The notes: generated by a model not told the origin, from the sequence alone. A stretch of DNA of 64,000 bases from an uncultured Eubacteriales bacterium (GCA_900316745.1 ONEB01000002.1:1-64000), one strand, 5' to 3'; counted from the first letter of the stretch, positions 49,802 to 58,830 are shown. Translations and numbers: made by a program.

Positions 49802-51580
49802 TCATTCGATGCCCGGGATCTCGTAGCCGTGCGCTGCGAGCCAGGCGAGGGTGTGGGTGGTATCGGGCGTGAGCACATAATACAGCATCTGCGTGCCCCT
49901 GTCCTCCCAGCGGAGCGTGAACGTGATGGCGAGGTGGCTGGGATAGGCGTGCTCCACGGTCGAGAGCGTCGTGCTCGGGAACGCGCCTGCGCTGCGGTCG
50001 GGCAGGATGGCGTTCTGCCAGAGATCCATGGCCGCCCGATCATCGAGGAAGAAGGAGGTGTATTGGCCGGTATAGTCGTCCGTGTCGTCCGGCATGGGTG
50101 TGTTCCAGCTGATCTCGACTTCTTCAAGCGCCTGCGCCGTCATGTCGTGCCAGGGCTCGAGCGAGGCGTCGAAGACGTCGGATCGGCTGAGCAGAGCGCG
50201 CAGCCGGCCGGCGGAGCAGTCGGCGCTGCTGTCGTCGCGCACGGTGTAGCTGCGCGTGAGGGTCTTGCCGTTTTTCAGGTGATAGGTCAGGCGCACATCG
50301 CCGCTGCCGTAGAAGCCGGGCTCCTGCTCGTCAATGAGATCGCGGTGCAGGTCGGTGAGCGCTGCCAGCGTGTCGGCGTCCGTGATCTCCGCCTGGAGCT
50401 GGTACCATGCGTTGACCTCCGCGCGCTCGATCTCGGCGGGGTCGGGCACGTTGTGCACATAGCCGAAGACGTCCAGCTGCATCGCGCCCACGATGAGGCA
50501 GGCGACGAGCGCCGTGACGGCGACGCCGAGCCAGCTCTTTTTCTTCACGCGCACGGACTTCATGAGGATCATCTCGCTGATGAGATAGCCGATCGCCGCG
50601 CCGAGCGCCGTGAGCGCGAGCACGCCGACGGTCGAGTCCGAGAAATTGTCACGGAAGAAAAGCGCAATGAAGGCGGGCAGACCCAGCGCGCAGAAGAACG
50701 TCACGATATATTTCAGCAGCTGCCCCAGCCACTTTGCGGTCACGGGCTCCTGCGCGCACTCCATGCTGCGGCGCTTGAAGAGCACGAGGGCGAGTGCGGC
50801 GAGGACGACGCCGGCGGCGAGATAGGTCAGCACGACCGGCCAGCCGCGGAAGCTGAGAACCGCTTCGGGCGGCATGGCGTTGTAATTCATGCCGGTATTT
50901 ACCAGAAGCTGCTCGCAGGGGGAGAGCTTCTCCAGCCACGAGAAGGCGGCGAGCGTCCCGTCCGCGGGCACGCCGATCAGCAGCAGCCGCGCCATGTACT
51001 GCAGCATGCCGCTGAGCACCACGCCGCCGAAGTTCACGAGCGCATACAGCGGCACGAGCACGAGAATGTGCCCCGTGAGCATCGCGCAGAACACGCCGAC
51101 GGCATAGAACGTCACAGACTCCGCCGCGTACGCGCCGAGCCATGTCCAGACGGCGCCGAGATCATGCACGCCCTTGGTGAGCGCGAGCAGCGCCGCGAGC
51201 GCCGCCGACAGGAGCCCCGCCGAGAGCAGCATCGTGAGCCCTGCAAGAAAGCTCGAGCAGAAGAGTCCCTCGCGCCGGATCGGGAGCGAGGCCATCAGTC
51301 CCGCGGCGCGGTTCGTGAAGAGATAGTCGAATGTCGCCGCCGCGAACACCAGCCCGAACAGGCAGGTGAACACCGGCAGGCTGTTTGTCGCCTCCAGCGC
51401 GATGGTCGCAACGACCGCCGCGGCGGGCATGCCGCCGTAGATCATACTGGAATCGATACGCGCGATCAGATACGGCATGGAGAAAAACAGAATCAGCGCC
51501 GCGCCCGCCCACAGGGGCCAGTAGCGCGAGAGCGTTTTGCGGTAAACCGCGCCGTTAAAGCAGGATGTCTTTGACTGCAT
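49802..51580 (-). CDS. ABC-2 type exporter permease (YtrC/D-like)
   Basis: A 592-residue membrane protein. About six N-terminal helices form an ABC-2 permease half; a further cluster of helices near 275-370 precedes a large C-terminal extracytoplasmic part (about 385-592). It begins inside the end of the ATPase gene (26-base overlap), with GGAGG ahead of ATG 51580, so the two are coupled. GntR-ATPase-permease operons of this layout export or sense cell-envelope antibiotics in Firmicutes; the substrate here is unknown. Confidence 0.88.
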   Translation of the reverse strand: MQSKTSCFNGAVYRKTLSRYWPLWAGAALILFFSMPYLIARIDSSMIYGGMPAAAVVATIALEATNSLPVFTCLFGLVFAAATFDYLFTNRAAGLMASLPIRREGLFCSSFLAGLTMLLSAGLLSAALAALLALTKGVHDLGAVWTWLGAYAAESVTFYAVGVFCAMLTGHILVLVPLYALVNFGGVVLSGMLQYMARLLLIGVPADGTLAAFSWLEKLSPCEQLLVNTGMNYNAMPPEAVLSFRGWPVVLTYLAAGVVLAALALVLFKRRSMECAQEPVTAKWLGQLLKYIVTFFCALGLPAFIALFFRDNFSDSTVGVLALTALGAAIGYLISEMILMKSVRVKKKSWLGVAVTALVACLIVGAMQLDVFGYVHNVPDPAEIERAEVNAWYQLQAEITDADTLAALTDLHRDLIDEQEPGFYGSGDVRLTYHLKNGKTLTRSYTVRDDSSADCSAGRLRALLSRSDVFDASLEPWHDMTAQALEEVEISWNTPMPDDTDDYTGQYTSFFLDDRAAMDLWQNAILPDRSAGAFPSTTLSTVEHAYPSHLAITFTLRWEDRGTQMLYYVLTPDTTHTLAWLAAHGYEIPGIE

Positions 51581-52448
51581 AGTCCGCACCTCCCAGCTCA
51601 TAGATGAAAACTTCCTCCAGATTCAGCGGCACGACGTCGAGATACTGCGGCTGGCACGCGGCGAACATCGCCTGCGCCGCCTGGGCGTCGCCGCGCACGA
51701 TCAGCGTGTGCATGCGTCCGGTGCTGCTCCGGTGCAGGATCGGGAGATCCTCGGGGAGCGCGCTGCCCTCCGGCAGGGCGACGAGCACCTTGACCGTGCC
51801 GCCCTGAAGCTCCGAGAGCGAACGCTCCAGCAGGAGCTTTCCGTGATCCATGATGCCGACGTGGTCGCACACGTCCTCGAGCTCGCGCAGGTTGTGCGAC
51901 GAGACGAGCACTGTTGTGCCGTACTCCGCCACGTCCGCCATCACGAGACTCCACACCTGCCGGCGCATCACGGGGTCGAGTCCGTCCACGGGCTCGTCGA
52001 GCACCAGCAGCTCCGGTCGGGTGCTGAGCGCGAGCCAGAACGCCGCCTGCTTCTGCATGCCCTTGGACATGCGGCGGATCGGCTGCTTGGGGTCTAAGTC
52101 GAACGCCTCTTTGAGCTTTTCAAAGCGCTCGGGATCAAAGTTCGGGCAGACGCCCTTGTAGAATTTTGCCATGTCCCGGATGGACGCCGCGGAAAAATAG
52201 AACACGTCGTCCGGGATGTAGCCGATGCGCGCTTTCGCCGCCGGGTTTTCAAACACCGGCGCGCCCGAGAGCGTGATCGTGCCGGAGCTGGGCTTGTAGA
52301 TGCCCGTGATGCAGCGGATCGCCGTGCTCTTGCCCGCGCCGTTGGGGCCCACGAGCCCGTAGACCGCGCCCTGCGGCACCGTCATCGTGAGATCGTCCAG
52401 CGCGCGGAAGCCGTCGAACGTCTTGACCACATTCTGCAATTTCAGCAT
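51555..52448 (-). CDS. ABC transporter ATP-binding protein
   Basis: A 297-residue ATPase. Walker A LVGPNGAGKSTAIRCI (about 33-48), signature region RRMSKGMQKQAAFWLALS, Walker B LLVLDEPVDGLDP and the switch His in VLVSSHNLRELEDVC. The signature reads MSKGMQ rather than LSGGQ, as in several YtrB/CcmA-like exporters. It is overlapped at its start by the regulator (7 bases) and at its end by the permease (26 bases), a tightly coupled three-gene operon. Confidence 0.95.
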   Translation of the reverse strand: MLKLQNVVKTFDGFRALDDLTMTVPQGAVYGLVGPNGAGKSTAIRCITGIYKPSSGTITLSGAPVFENPAAKARIGYIPDDVFYFSAASIRDMAKFYKGVCPNFDPERFEKLKEAFDLDPKQPIRRMSKGMQKQAAFWLALSTRPELLVLDEPVDGLDPVMRRQVWSLVMADVAEYGTTVLVSSHNLRELEDVCDHVGIMDHGKLLLERSLSELQGGTVKVLVALPEGSALPEDLPILHRSSTGRMHTLIVRGDAQAAQAMFAACQPQYLDVVPLNLEEVFIYELGGADYAVKDILL

Positions 52449-52819
52449 TCGTCATTCTCTCCTTTCCCGATGCGCGCGATGAGCGCCTCGCGCGTCACGC
52501 CGAGATAATTGAGCTCCCGCACCGTCTCGTCGAGCGTGTGCAGCAGCTTGTCGCGCCGCTGGATGTCAATCTCGCTGCGCGCTGCGGCAAAGCTGCCCTT
52601 GCCCGGCACGGAGTAGAGATAGCCCTCCTGCTCCAGAGCCCGGTAGGCCCGCTGGATCGTGTTCGGGTTGATCGCAAGCTGGCTCGCCAGCTCCCGCACC
52701 GAGGGGAGCTTTTCGCCGCCTGCGAGCGCGCCCGATACGATCAGCGTCCGCAGCCCGTCGCGCACCTGCTCGTAAATCGGCCGCGGGTCGCGGTAGTTGA
52801 TGTTGATCGTGGGAACCAC
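52442..52819 (-). CDS. GntR-family (YtrA-type) transcriptional regulator
   Basis: About 125 residues. An N-terminal winged helix-turn-helix is seen: PIYEQVRDGLRTLIVSGALA, KLPSVRELASQLAINPNTIQ, RAYRALEQEGYL; the short C-terminal tail marks the YtrA subgroup that lacks a ligand domain. No ATG fits. The GTG at 52819 overlaps the AGGAGG ribosome site; an ATC 11 bases after AGGAGG (52807) is better spaced but non-canonical, so the start is uncertain by a few residues. It presumably represses its own operon through the palindrome in its promoter. Confidence 0.88.
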   Translation of the reverse strand: MVPTININYRDPRPIYEQVRDGLRTLIVSGALAGGEKLPSVRELASQLAINPNTIQRAYRALEQEGYLYSVPGKGSFAAARSEIDIQRRDKLLHTLDETVRELNYLGVTREALIARIGKGENDEC

Positions 52820-52846
52820 CTCCTGATGGGCGTGTATGAAGTGTAT

Positions 52847-52866
52847 TAACTGTCTTAGTACAGTTA
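52847..52866 (-). promoter_or_regulatory. Probable GntR operator
   Basis: Perfect inverted repeat TAACTGT-N6-ACAGTTA (52847-52853 and 52860-52866), abutting the -10 box and covering the expected transcript start. Position and symmetry fit a repressor site for the adjacent GntR protein. Confidence 0.75.
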
Positions 52867-52894
52867 GGATAGCACGGATGCATGCGCCTGTCAA
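52866..52894 (-). promoter_or_regulatory. Promoter of the GntR-ABC operon
   Basis: Minus strand perfect TTGACA (52894-52889), 17-base spacer, TATCCT (52871-52866). Confidence 0.78.
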
Positions 52895-52921
52895 GAGGTT
52901 TTTTTGCGCGGGCGTCCGCAC

Positions 52922-52949
52922 TTGTAATTATCCAGAAATTCGGTATAAT
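52922..52949 (+). promoter_or_regulatory. Promoter of the PrsW gene
   Basis: TTGTAA (52922-52927), 16-base spacer, perfect TATAAT (52944-52949), 35 bases before the ATG, divergent from the GntR promoter. Confidence 0.65.
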
Positions 52950-52983
52950 AAAGGCATATCAACGTGGATGGGAGCTGGGAGCG

Positions 52984-53730
52984 ATGAATCTGCTGCTCAT
53001 GATCGCGCTGCTGCCGGCGGCGCTGCTGACGATCTATATCTATAAAAAGGACCGCGTGGAGCGCGAGCCGGTGCGGATGATCGTGCGGCTGCTGGCGCTG
53101 GGCGCGTTTGCGTGTCTCCCGGCCTCGGTGCTGGAGATGGCGATCTCGCGCGTGCTTTCGGCCTTCGATTTCCGGAACCCGTATTTCGCGTCGTTCCTGG
53201 AGGCGTTCGCCGTGGCGGCGCTGTGCGAGGAGCTGGTGAAGTATTTCTTCCTGCGCCGGACGACCTGGCGGAGCGCGGCGTTTGACTATCAGTTCGACGC
53301 GATCGTGTACGGTGTGTCGGTGTCGCTGGGCTTTGCGGCGCTCGAGAACGTGATGTATGTGATGCAGTCGGGCTTCGAGACGGGGCTGCTGCGCGCGGTC
53401 ACGTCCGTGCCGGGGCACGCGATCTTCGGCGTGTTCATGGGGTTTTTCTACGGCTATGCCAAGCTCGCCGAGGCGCAGGGGCGCGCGTCTGAGGCGCGGG
53501 AGTATCTGGCGCTGAGCGTGCTGACGCCGATTCTGCTGCACGGGACGTATGACTTCATCGCGTTCTCGATGCAGATCTCGGAGCTTTGGATGGCGCCGTT
53601 TTTCGCGTATGTGGCGCTGCTGTATCTCATCGGCCTGCGCCGCGTGAACCGCTCGGCGAGAGACGACCGGCGCATCACCCAGCCGCAGACGAATTTCAAC
53701 GTGCGGCAGTGGTTCGACCAATGGCAATAA
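52984..53730 (+). CDS. prsW: PrsW-family intramembrane metalloprotease
   Basis: A 248-residue membrane protein with about seven to eight helices. Family motifs: ALCEELVKYFFLR (the EE pair, near 82-83), ALENVMYV, VPGHAIFGVFMGFFYG and LHGTYDFIAFS, giving the Glu/His catalytic set. Bacillus PrsW makes the first cut in the anti-sigma factor RsiW; no sigma/anti-sigma pair is adjacent here, so the target is unknown. ATG at 52984 follows GGGAGCG. The C-terminus QPQTNFNVRQWFDQWQ is soluble. Confidence 0.92.
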   Translation: MNLLLMIALLPAALLTIYIYKKDRVEREPVRMIVRLLALGAFACLPASVLEMAISRVLSAFDFRNPYFASFLEAFAVAALCEELVKYFFLRRTTWRSAAFDYQFDAIVYGVSVSLGFAALENVMYVMQSGFETGLLRAVTSVPGHAIFGVFMGFFYGYAKLAEAQGRASEAREYLALSVLTPILLHGTYDFIAFSMQISELWMAPFFAYVALLYLIGLRRVNRSARDDRRITQPQTNFNVRQWFDQWQ

Positions 53731-53880
53731 GCCTCGCAGAGTTTTTCGCCCGCAGGCGAAAAAGCAATTTAAAACTATTTTCCCTCCGCGGCTTTGCCGT
53801 GGAGGGAAAATTCTTATCGCGGAGCGGAGACGACTCTCGCTCAAAAGCGGAGCTTTTGAGGCTGAGGCGTTGCAGCGGAG
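53731..53880 (-). repeat. Three-hairpin element, copy 3
   Basis: Read on the minus strand: hairpin A CTCAAAAGC/GCTTTTGAG (53860-53840); hairpin B with ATTTTCCCTCC/GGAGGGAAAAT ends (53811-53777) and an inner GGC/GCC; AT-rich linker AGTTTTAAATTGC; hairpin C TTTTTCGCC/GGCGAAAAA (53763-53742); tail CTCTGCGAGGC. It lies downstream of galE in galE's orientation and starts next to the convergent PrsW stop. Confidence 0.78.
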
Positions 53881-53913
53881 TGCAAGCTCCTCCAACTGGA
53901 AGCCGCAAGGCTT

Positions 53914-54933
53914 TCAGTTGGCATTGTAGCCCATGGGGTTTTTCGTCTGCCAGTTCCAGGTGTCGCGGCACATGTCCTCGATGTTGTATTCGGCGCGCCA
54001 GTGCAGAAGCTCTGCGCTCTTGTCCGGGCAGGCGTAGCACACGGCGAGGTCGCCGGCGCGGCGGGGCGCAAAGACAAACGGGATCGTGAGGTGGTTTGCC
54101 GTCTCAAACGCGCGTACCATCTGCAGCACGCTGCTGCCCTGACCGGTGCCGAGGTTGAAGACGCTCTCGCCGCTGTGCGCGTCCATGTAGGCGATGGCGG
54201 CGACGTGGCCGCGCGCGAGGTCCACGACGTGGATGTAGTCGCGGATGGCGGTGCCGTCGGGCGTGTCATAGTCGTTGCCGAAGATGCTCAGCTTCTCCCG
54301 GCGGCCGATGGCGGTCTGGGAGATGAAGGGCATGAGGTTGTTCGGGATGCCGCGCGGGTCCTCGCCGATGAGACCGCTCGCGTGCGCGCCGACGGGGTTG
54401 AAGTAGCGCAGGAGCACGACCGACCAGCTGGGGTCCGCCACGACGGCGTCGCGCAGGATCTGCTCGCAGACGTACTTCGTCCAGCCGTAGGGGTTCGTGC
54501 AGTTGCCGGTCTTGCTCGTCTCATAGAGCGGCATCGGGTTGTCGCCGGAGTAGACCGTCGCGGAGGAGGAGAAGATGATCTTCTTGACGTTGTGCGCGCG
54601 CATTGTCTGCACGAGCACGAGCGTGGAGTTGAGGTTGTTGTCGTAGTATTCGATCGGCATGCGCACGCTCTCGCCCACGGCCTTGAGACCGGCGAAGTGG
54701 ATCACGCAGTCAATGTCGTGGCGGCGGAACACCTCGTCGAGGCGCTCGCGGTCGCGCACGTCGATCTCGTAGAAGGTCACGCCCTTGCCCGTGATCTGCT
54801 CGACGCGGCGCCCTGCCTCGGCGCTGGAGTTGACAAGGTTGTCGACGATGACGACGTCCATGCCCTGCTTCAAGAGCTCCACGCAGGTGTGGCTGCCGAT
54901 GTAGCCCATGCCTCCGGTTACCAGTACGGTCAT
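53914..54933 (-). CDS. galE: UDP-glucose 4-epimerase
   Basis: A 339-residue NAD-dependent enzyme interconverting UDP-glucose and UDP-galactose. Seen: VTGGMGYIGSHTCVEL (NAD-binding Gly motif), VIHFAGLKAVGES, SSSATVY and catalytic NPYGWTKYVCEQIL (YxxxK), then RYFNPVGAHASG. Full length. AAAGGAG precedes the ATG. It is 25 bases downstream of the lipoprotein gene on the same strand and could be co-transcribed. A hairpin CCAACTG/CAGTTGG overlaps its 3' end (53892-53921). Confidence 0.97.
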   Translation of the reverse strand: MTVLVTGGMGYIGSHTCVELLKQGMDVVIVDNLVNSSAEAGRRVEQITGKGVTFYEIDVRDRERLDEVFRRHDIDCVIHFAGLKAVGESVRMPIEYYDNNLNSTLVLVQTMRAHNVKKIIFSSSATVYSGDNPMPLYETSKTGNCTNPYGWTKYVCEQILRDAVVADPSWSVVLLRYFNPVGAHASGLIGEDPRGIPNNLMPFISQTAIGRREKLSIFGNDYDTPDGTAIRDYIHVVDLARGHVAAIAYMDAHSGESVFNLGTGQGSSVLQMVRAFETANHLTIPFVFAPRRAGDLAVCYACPDKSAELLHWRAEYNIEDMCRDTWNWQTKNPMGYNAN

Positions 54934-54958
54934 AGTATGAAATCTCCTTTACTAGGTT

Positions 54959-55624
54959 TTACTGTGTATACGAGTTGTCAAAGACGTCGCCGATGACCCA
55001 GACGCCGTCGATGCACAGAAGGTTCATCGTGTCCTGCCCCTGATCGCGCTCCTGATGGTCGCTGCCGATGACGGTCACGAGGATGCGCAGCACATAGCCC
55101 TCCGAGATCTCGGCTGCGGCAAAGCGGTCGCGCAGCGTGGTGCACAGCTGCTCCATCTCGGCGGTCTCCTCGAGCGGCTGCCCGCTCTCCCAGTCGATGG
55201 CGCCCTCGCGCTGGAGCTTTTCCAGATTCTCGCCGAAGAACGCGCTGTCATAGTCCAGCTGGTCGCGGTAGTGCGCGAGCGTCGCGTCGTCCATGGGCTC
55301 GGCCTTCTCCACGGTGAAGTCAAACGTGCAGTCATAGCCGTAGACCGCGCGGTATTCGCCGAGCATGCGGTCGGTCATGATCTCGTCGGTCGTGATGCCG
55401 GTGCGGATCATCAGCTGCGCGATGCGTGTCAGCTCCTCGCCGCAGAAATCGCCGACCGCCGCCTGCACGGCGTCCGGCCACGCGGCGTCGGGATTGTTCA
55501 GCAGCGCTTCAAACGCGAGCATCGGCGCTTCGTAGGCGCGCGCCTCGGGCTTGGCGGCGCAGCCGGCGAGCGAGAGCAGCATTGCCGCCAGAAGCAGCAG
55601 CGCGATGCGGGATCTGTGTTTCAT
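54959..55624 (-). CDS. Lipoprotein of unknown function
   Basis: A 221-residue exported protein. The N-terminus MKHRSRIALLLLAAMLLSLA is a signal peptide ending with lipobox LAGC (Cys near 22). The rest, about 200 residues, is acidic and helical, resembling general DUF-type clostridial lipoproteins with an NTF2-like feel; no family assigned. The ATG at 55624 has GGGAGGGG upstream. Upstream of galE on the same strand. Confidence 0.7.
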   Translation of the reverse strand: MKHRSRIALLLLAAMLLSLAGCAAKPEARAYEAPMLAFEALLNNPDAAWPDAVQAAVGDFCGEELTRIAQLMIRTGITTDEIMTDRMLGEYRAVYGYDCTFDFTVEKAEPMDDATLAHYRDQLDYDSAFFGENLEKLQREGAIDWESGQPLEETAEMEQLCTTLRDRFAAAEISEGYVLRILVTVIGSDHQERDQGQDTMNLLCIDGVWVIGDVFDNSYTQ

Positions 55625-55796
55625 GGTCGTTACCCCTCCCCGGGTTCGGTTGTTCTCGTTCTCTATTTTATATAATAATATAGCATTGAATCGGCGCAAC
55701 GTCAACGGGTGGGTTGGCGACAAAGCGGCTGCCGATCGGCGCTTTTTCTGCCCCGGGAGGCGCGCGCTGTGCTTTTTCGGACACCAAATCTTTTTA

Positions 55797-55825
55797 TTGA
55801 CAACTTTTGAACACAGTCGTATAAT
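55797..55825 (+). promoter_or_regulatory. Consensus promoter of the dehydratase-like operon
   Basis: Perfect TTGACA (55797-55802), 17-base spacer, perfect TATAAT (55820-55825). Strong constitutive strength expected unless repressed. Confidence 0.88.
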
Positions 55826-56003
55826 GATTGTACAATAATCATATTAAAATGTGATATTGTGGTTTTCTATTTGGAACTTTTGTCTGATTACGCGATCCCC
55901 TTTTGGAGCGCAACCGGAAAGGGGGCAATGGGGGCACCAGATCCGGACCGCGCCGTCAGACGCAGCGCAATACAGACCAGAATGAAGGAGGAACGCAAGA
56001 AAC
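55826..56003 (+). promoter_or_regulatory. Long leader of the dehydratase-like operon with nested palindromes
   Basis: About 170 untranslated bases. Right at the expected start is the perfect palindrome ATTGTACAAT (55827-55836), within a wider ACAATA...TATTGT repeat (55832-55860) that also holds ATCATATT/AATGTGAT. Further down, CCCCTTT/AAAGGGG (55897-55924) forms a hairpin. These suggest an operator and possibly a leader control, regulator unknown. Confidence 0.45.
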
Positions 56004-57200
56004 ATGAGAGACTTAAAGCACCTGATCTACTTTGAAGACTTGCTGCAGACGGCCAACAACGAGCTGATCCAGAAGGCGAAGGAGAAGGGCGGCATCGCGG
56101 TGGCGTACACCTGCGAGAACGTTCCCGAGCCCCTGCTGAACCTGGGCAAATGCTTCTCGATCCGTCTGCATGCGCCGCAGACCGGCTCGATGGATATCGC
56201 CGCGTTCTACATGACGAACCTGCTCTGCGAGCCCAGCCGTGCCCTGCTGGAGCGCGCCATCGAGGGCGGCTTCAACTTCGCCGACTGCGTCATCACGCCC
56301 GACGGCTGCACGATGATGAACCGTGCCGTCGAGAACATGGAGCTGCTGAAGACGATGGGCAAGGATAACCCCAACTTCTTCCATGAGTACATGGAGATCG
56401 CCTTCAAGAACACGCCCGCGGACGTCGATCTGAGCGTGCTGCAGTGCACGAACCACATCCTCACGCCGCTGCACGAGAAATACGGCGTCGACATCTCCGA
56501 CAAGGCCATCCGCAAGGCCGTCGAGAAGCACAACAAGATGGTCCGCGTGATCCGCGAGATCGGCGAGTTCCGCAAGGGTGACAAGCCGCGCATCACGGGT
56601 TATGAGTTCCACGTTCTGTGTCTTGCCACTTATGTCTGCCCGGCGGATCTCGTGATGAAGAAGCTCGAGGAGACGCTCGAAGAGCTCAAGACCCGCGAGC
56701 CCGACGACAAGCCCTGGCGCTGCAAGGTTTTGCTCGTCGGCTCCGAGGTCGACGACAGCGGTCTCATCAAGCTCATCGAGGAGCAGGGCGCCATGGTCGC
56801 GGCCGACCGCTTCTGCTTCGGCTCTCTCCCGGGACGCACCGAGATCGTCCTCAACGACGAGGAGGACGCCCTCACGCAGGTCTGCCGCCACTACATCGAG
56901 CACTGCCAGTGCCCGCGCATGATGAACCAGGAAAAGGTCTACGGCCGCAAGCAGTATGTTGCCGACCTCGCCAAGGAATACGACGTCGACGGCATCATCT
57001 ACCAGCAGGTCAAGTTCTGCGATCCCTGGGCGTATGAGCGCGTGCTCGGCTCCCACATGCTCCAGGAGGATTACGGCTATCCCGTCCTGAGCGTTGACCG
57101 CCCCTACAACATCGCCTCCTCCTCCGGTCAGATGCGCACCCGCGTCCAGGCCTTCGTGGAGAGCATTGAGATCAAGAGAATCCAGAAAGGTGGGAAGTAA
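56004..57200 (+). CDS. 2-hydroxyacyl-CoA dehydratase/benzoyl-CoA reductase-like subunit (HgdB family), small subunit
   Basis: A 398-residue predicted iron-sulfur protein. Candidate cluster ligands are Cys residues in AYTCENVPEPLL (near 36), TPDGCTMMNR (near 102) and QQVKFCDPWAYE (near 339), the last a hallmark of the HgdB/BcrB/FldB family. Family members bind a [4Fe-4S] cluster and dehydrate 2-hydroxyacyl-CoA or reduce aryl-CoA rings using electrons from an ATPase activator. The activator gene and CoA-transferase are not adjacent. GAAGGAGG precedes the ATG; the next gene starts 2 bases after the stop. Substrate unknown. Confidence 0.88.
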   Translation: MRDLKHLIYFEDLLQTANNELIQKAKEKGGIAVAYTCENVPEPLLNLGKCFSIRLHAPQTGSMDIAAFYMTNLLCEPSRALLERAIEGGFNFADCVITPDGCTMMNRAVENMELLKTMGKDNPNFFHEYMEIAFKNTPADVDLSVLQCTNHILTPLHEKYGVDISDKAIRKAVEKHNKMVRVIREIGEFRKGDKPRITGYEFHVLCLATYVCPADLVMKKLEETLEELKTREPDDKPWRCKVLLVGSEVDDSGLIKLIEEQGAMVAADRFCFGSLPGRTEIVLNDEEDALTQVCRHYIEHCQCPRMMNQEKVYGRKQYVADLAKEYDVDGIIYQQVKFCDPWAYERVLGSHMLQEDYGYPVLSVDRPYNIASSSGQMRTRVQAFVESIEIKRIQKGGK

Positions 57201-57202
57201 GC

Positions 57203-58813
57203 ATGGGAACGATGAAGACTGTTGAAAAGATCGTAAACCCCAGAGAGCGCGTCGGCGAAAAATCTCCGGGCAAGATCTATACCGACAAGCTGAAGGTCCG
57301 CAGCCGTCGTGAATGGCGCGGCTTCAGAGATACTTTCTACGATTATACCCGCTGGTGCTACCTGATGTTCGGCGTGCTGGGCAAGTTCATCATGAACCCG
57401 CGCAACGTCAAGGGCTTCCTGCGCTATCGCTGGATGATGAGTTATCTCTTCGTGCCGCACGGCATGGATAAGTTCACCATCGGTCTGCGCGACGAGGCGC
57501 TGCGCATCACGCATACGGCCATGAACTTCGTCATCGCGGACGTCACGCAGGCGATCTACAACTGCTTCCGCGGCGACCGCCGCGTCGGCAACGACGTGAA
57601 GTACTCCAACGAGTGCGTCATCACCGACGAGAACTCCATGGTCACCTTCATGATGGGCTTTGACCGCGACGAGGTCCACACGATCCTCCGCGAGGTGCCC
57701 ACGATGTTCGCCTCGAACATCTTCCACCAGTTCAACGTCATGCACTACCTCGACGTCGCCCAGCAGAACGGCATCGCCGGCGACGTCTGCCCGATGCCCG
57801 AGGCCGAGGCCGGCATCTCCATGGACGACGATTTCTGCGTCCTCGGCTGCTGCGCCGTGCAGAACAACACCACCTGCGACGGCTCCCTCATGGGCAACGG
57901 CATCATCGCCAAGCGCCTCGAGCGCCAGTACGGCATCCCGACCTTCCAGCTGGCCACGCCGCTGCGTCACCAGGAGCCCGACGTCCTCGATTATGCCGCC
58001 GAGCAGATCAAGGAAGCCATCGCCTTCGTCGAGGAGCACACCGGCGCGAAGTGGAACTGGGATATCTACTTTGACTGCGCCAAGCGCGTCAACTACGCCA
58101 CCAAGTGCCGCAACGCGCACCTGGAGATCAACTCCACGCCGTATCCGCAGTTCTTCGGCGCTGTCTTCTCCCTGTACAACGACACGAACTACATGGGCAA
58201 CTCCGGCCGCGATCCGCAGTTCGTGAAGATCGACAAGAAGCTCCTGGAGCTCGCCGAGAAGGGCTACCGCGAGAAGAGAATGTACGCCAAGGAGTATCGC
58301 CACCGCGCGGTCGTCTGGGGCGTGCAGCCGCAGTACGTCATCGACATGCTCTACTGGCTGCTCCAGTGCTGGGGCATCGTGCCGCTGACGGACATGCTCT
58401 CCATGATTCACTCCGGCATGATCGCCGAAGAGGACACCCCCGAAAACCGCGAGCAGGCCTACCGCGACATGGCGACGCTGAACATGGAAATGATCATGCG
58501 CAACCACACCCACGGCGGCTACGACGTGCTCATCAACGATCTGTGGCGCACCTGCGAGAAGATGAACGCCGACATCGCCATGATGTGGGAGCACATGTCC
58601 TGCAAGGCGCTCGTCGGCATGCACGGCATGTTCGAAGAGATGGGCCGCGAGCTCGGCATCCACGTCATGTGGGTCTGCCACGACCTGTGCGATCCGCGCG
58701 TGTACACCCGCAACGCCATCCGCGGTCAGGTCAACGCCTATATGCGCACCGTCATGCGTGAGGAGCCGCTGGATCCGTCGCTCGAGAACCTGCCCGATGA
58801 CGAGGCGTATTAA
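57203..58813 (+). CDS. 2-hydroxyacyl-CoA dehydratase-like subunit, large partner
   Basis: A 536-residue protein of the same family as the preceding gene but longer. Cys-rich segments include DVCPMPEAEAG, DFCVLGCCAVQNNTTCDGSL and the C-terminal VCHDLCDPRVYTRNAI. The 150-residue N-terminal part (residues about 1-150) is not found in classical FldB/C subunits. Together the pair should make a heterodimer with one cluster each. It is tightly coupled to the first subunit (2-base gap) and followed 17 bases later by a short membrane protein. The precise reaction cannot be inferred. Confidence 0.85.
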   Translation: MGTMKTVEKIVNPRERVGEKSPGKIYTDKLKVRSRREWRGFRDTFYDYTRWCYLMFGVLGKFIMNPRNVKGFLRYRWMMSYLFVPHGMDKFTIGLRDEALRITHTAMNFVIADVTQAIYNCFRGDRRVGNDVKYSNECVITDENSMVTFMMGFDRDEVHTILREVPTMFASNIFHQFNVMHYLDVAQQNGIAGDVCPMPEAEAGISMDDDFCVLGCCAVQNNTTCDGSLMGNGIIAKRLERQYGIPTFQLATPLRHQEPDVLDYAAEQIKEAIAFVEEHTGAKWNWDIYFDCAKRVNYATKCRNAHLEINSTPYPQFFGAVFSLYNDTNYMGNSGRDPQFVKIDKKLLELAEKGYREKRMYAKEYRHRAVVWGVQPQYVIDMLYWLLQCWGIVPLTDMLSMIHSGMIAEEDTPENREQAYRDMATLNMEMIMRNHTHGGYDVLINDLWRTCEKMNADIAMMWEHMSCKALVGMHGMFEEMGRELGIHVMWVCHDLCDPRVYTRNAIRGQVNAYMRTVMREEPLDPSLENLPDDEAY

Positions 58814-58830
58814 GGAAGGAGAGAAACGAC

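Noticed and set aside
55827..55860. Rex or CRP/FNR binding site in the dehydratase leader
   Set aside because: The palindromes do not match the consensus of either family closely enough; left as an unassigned operator.
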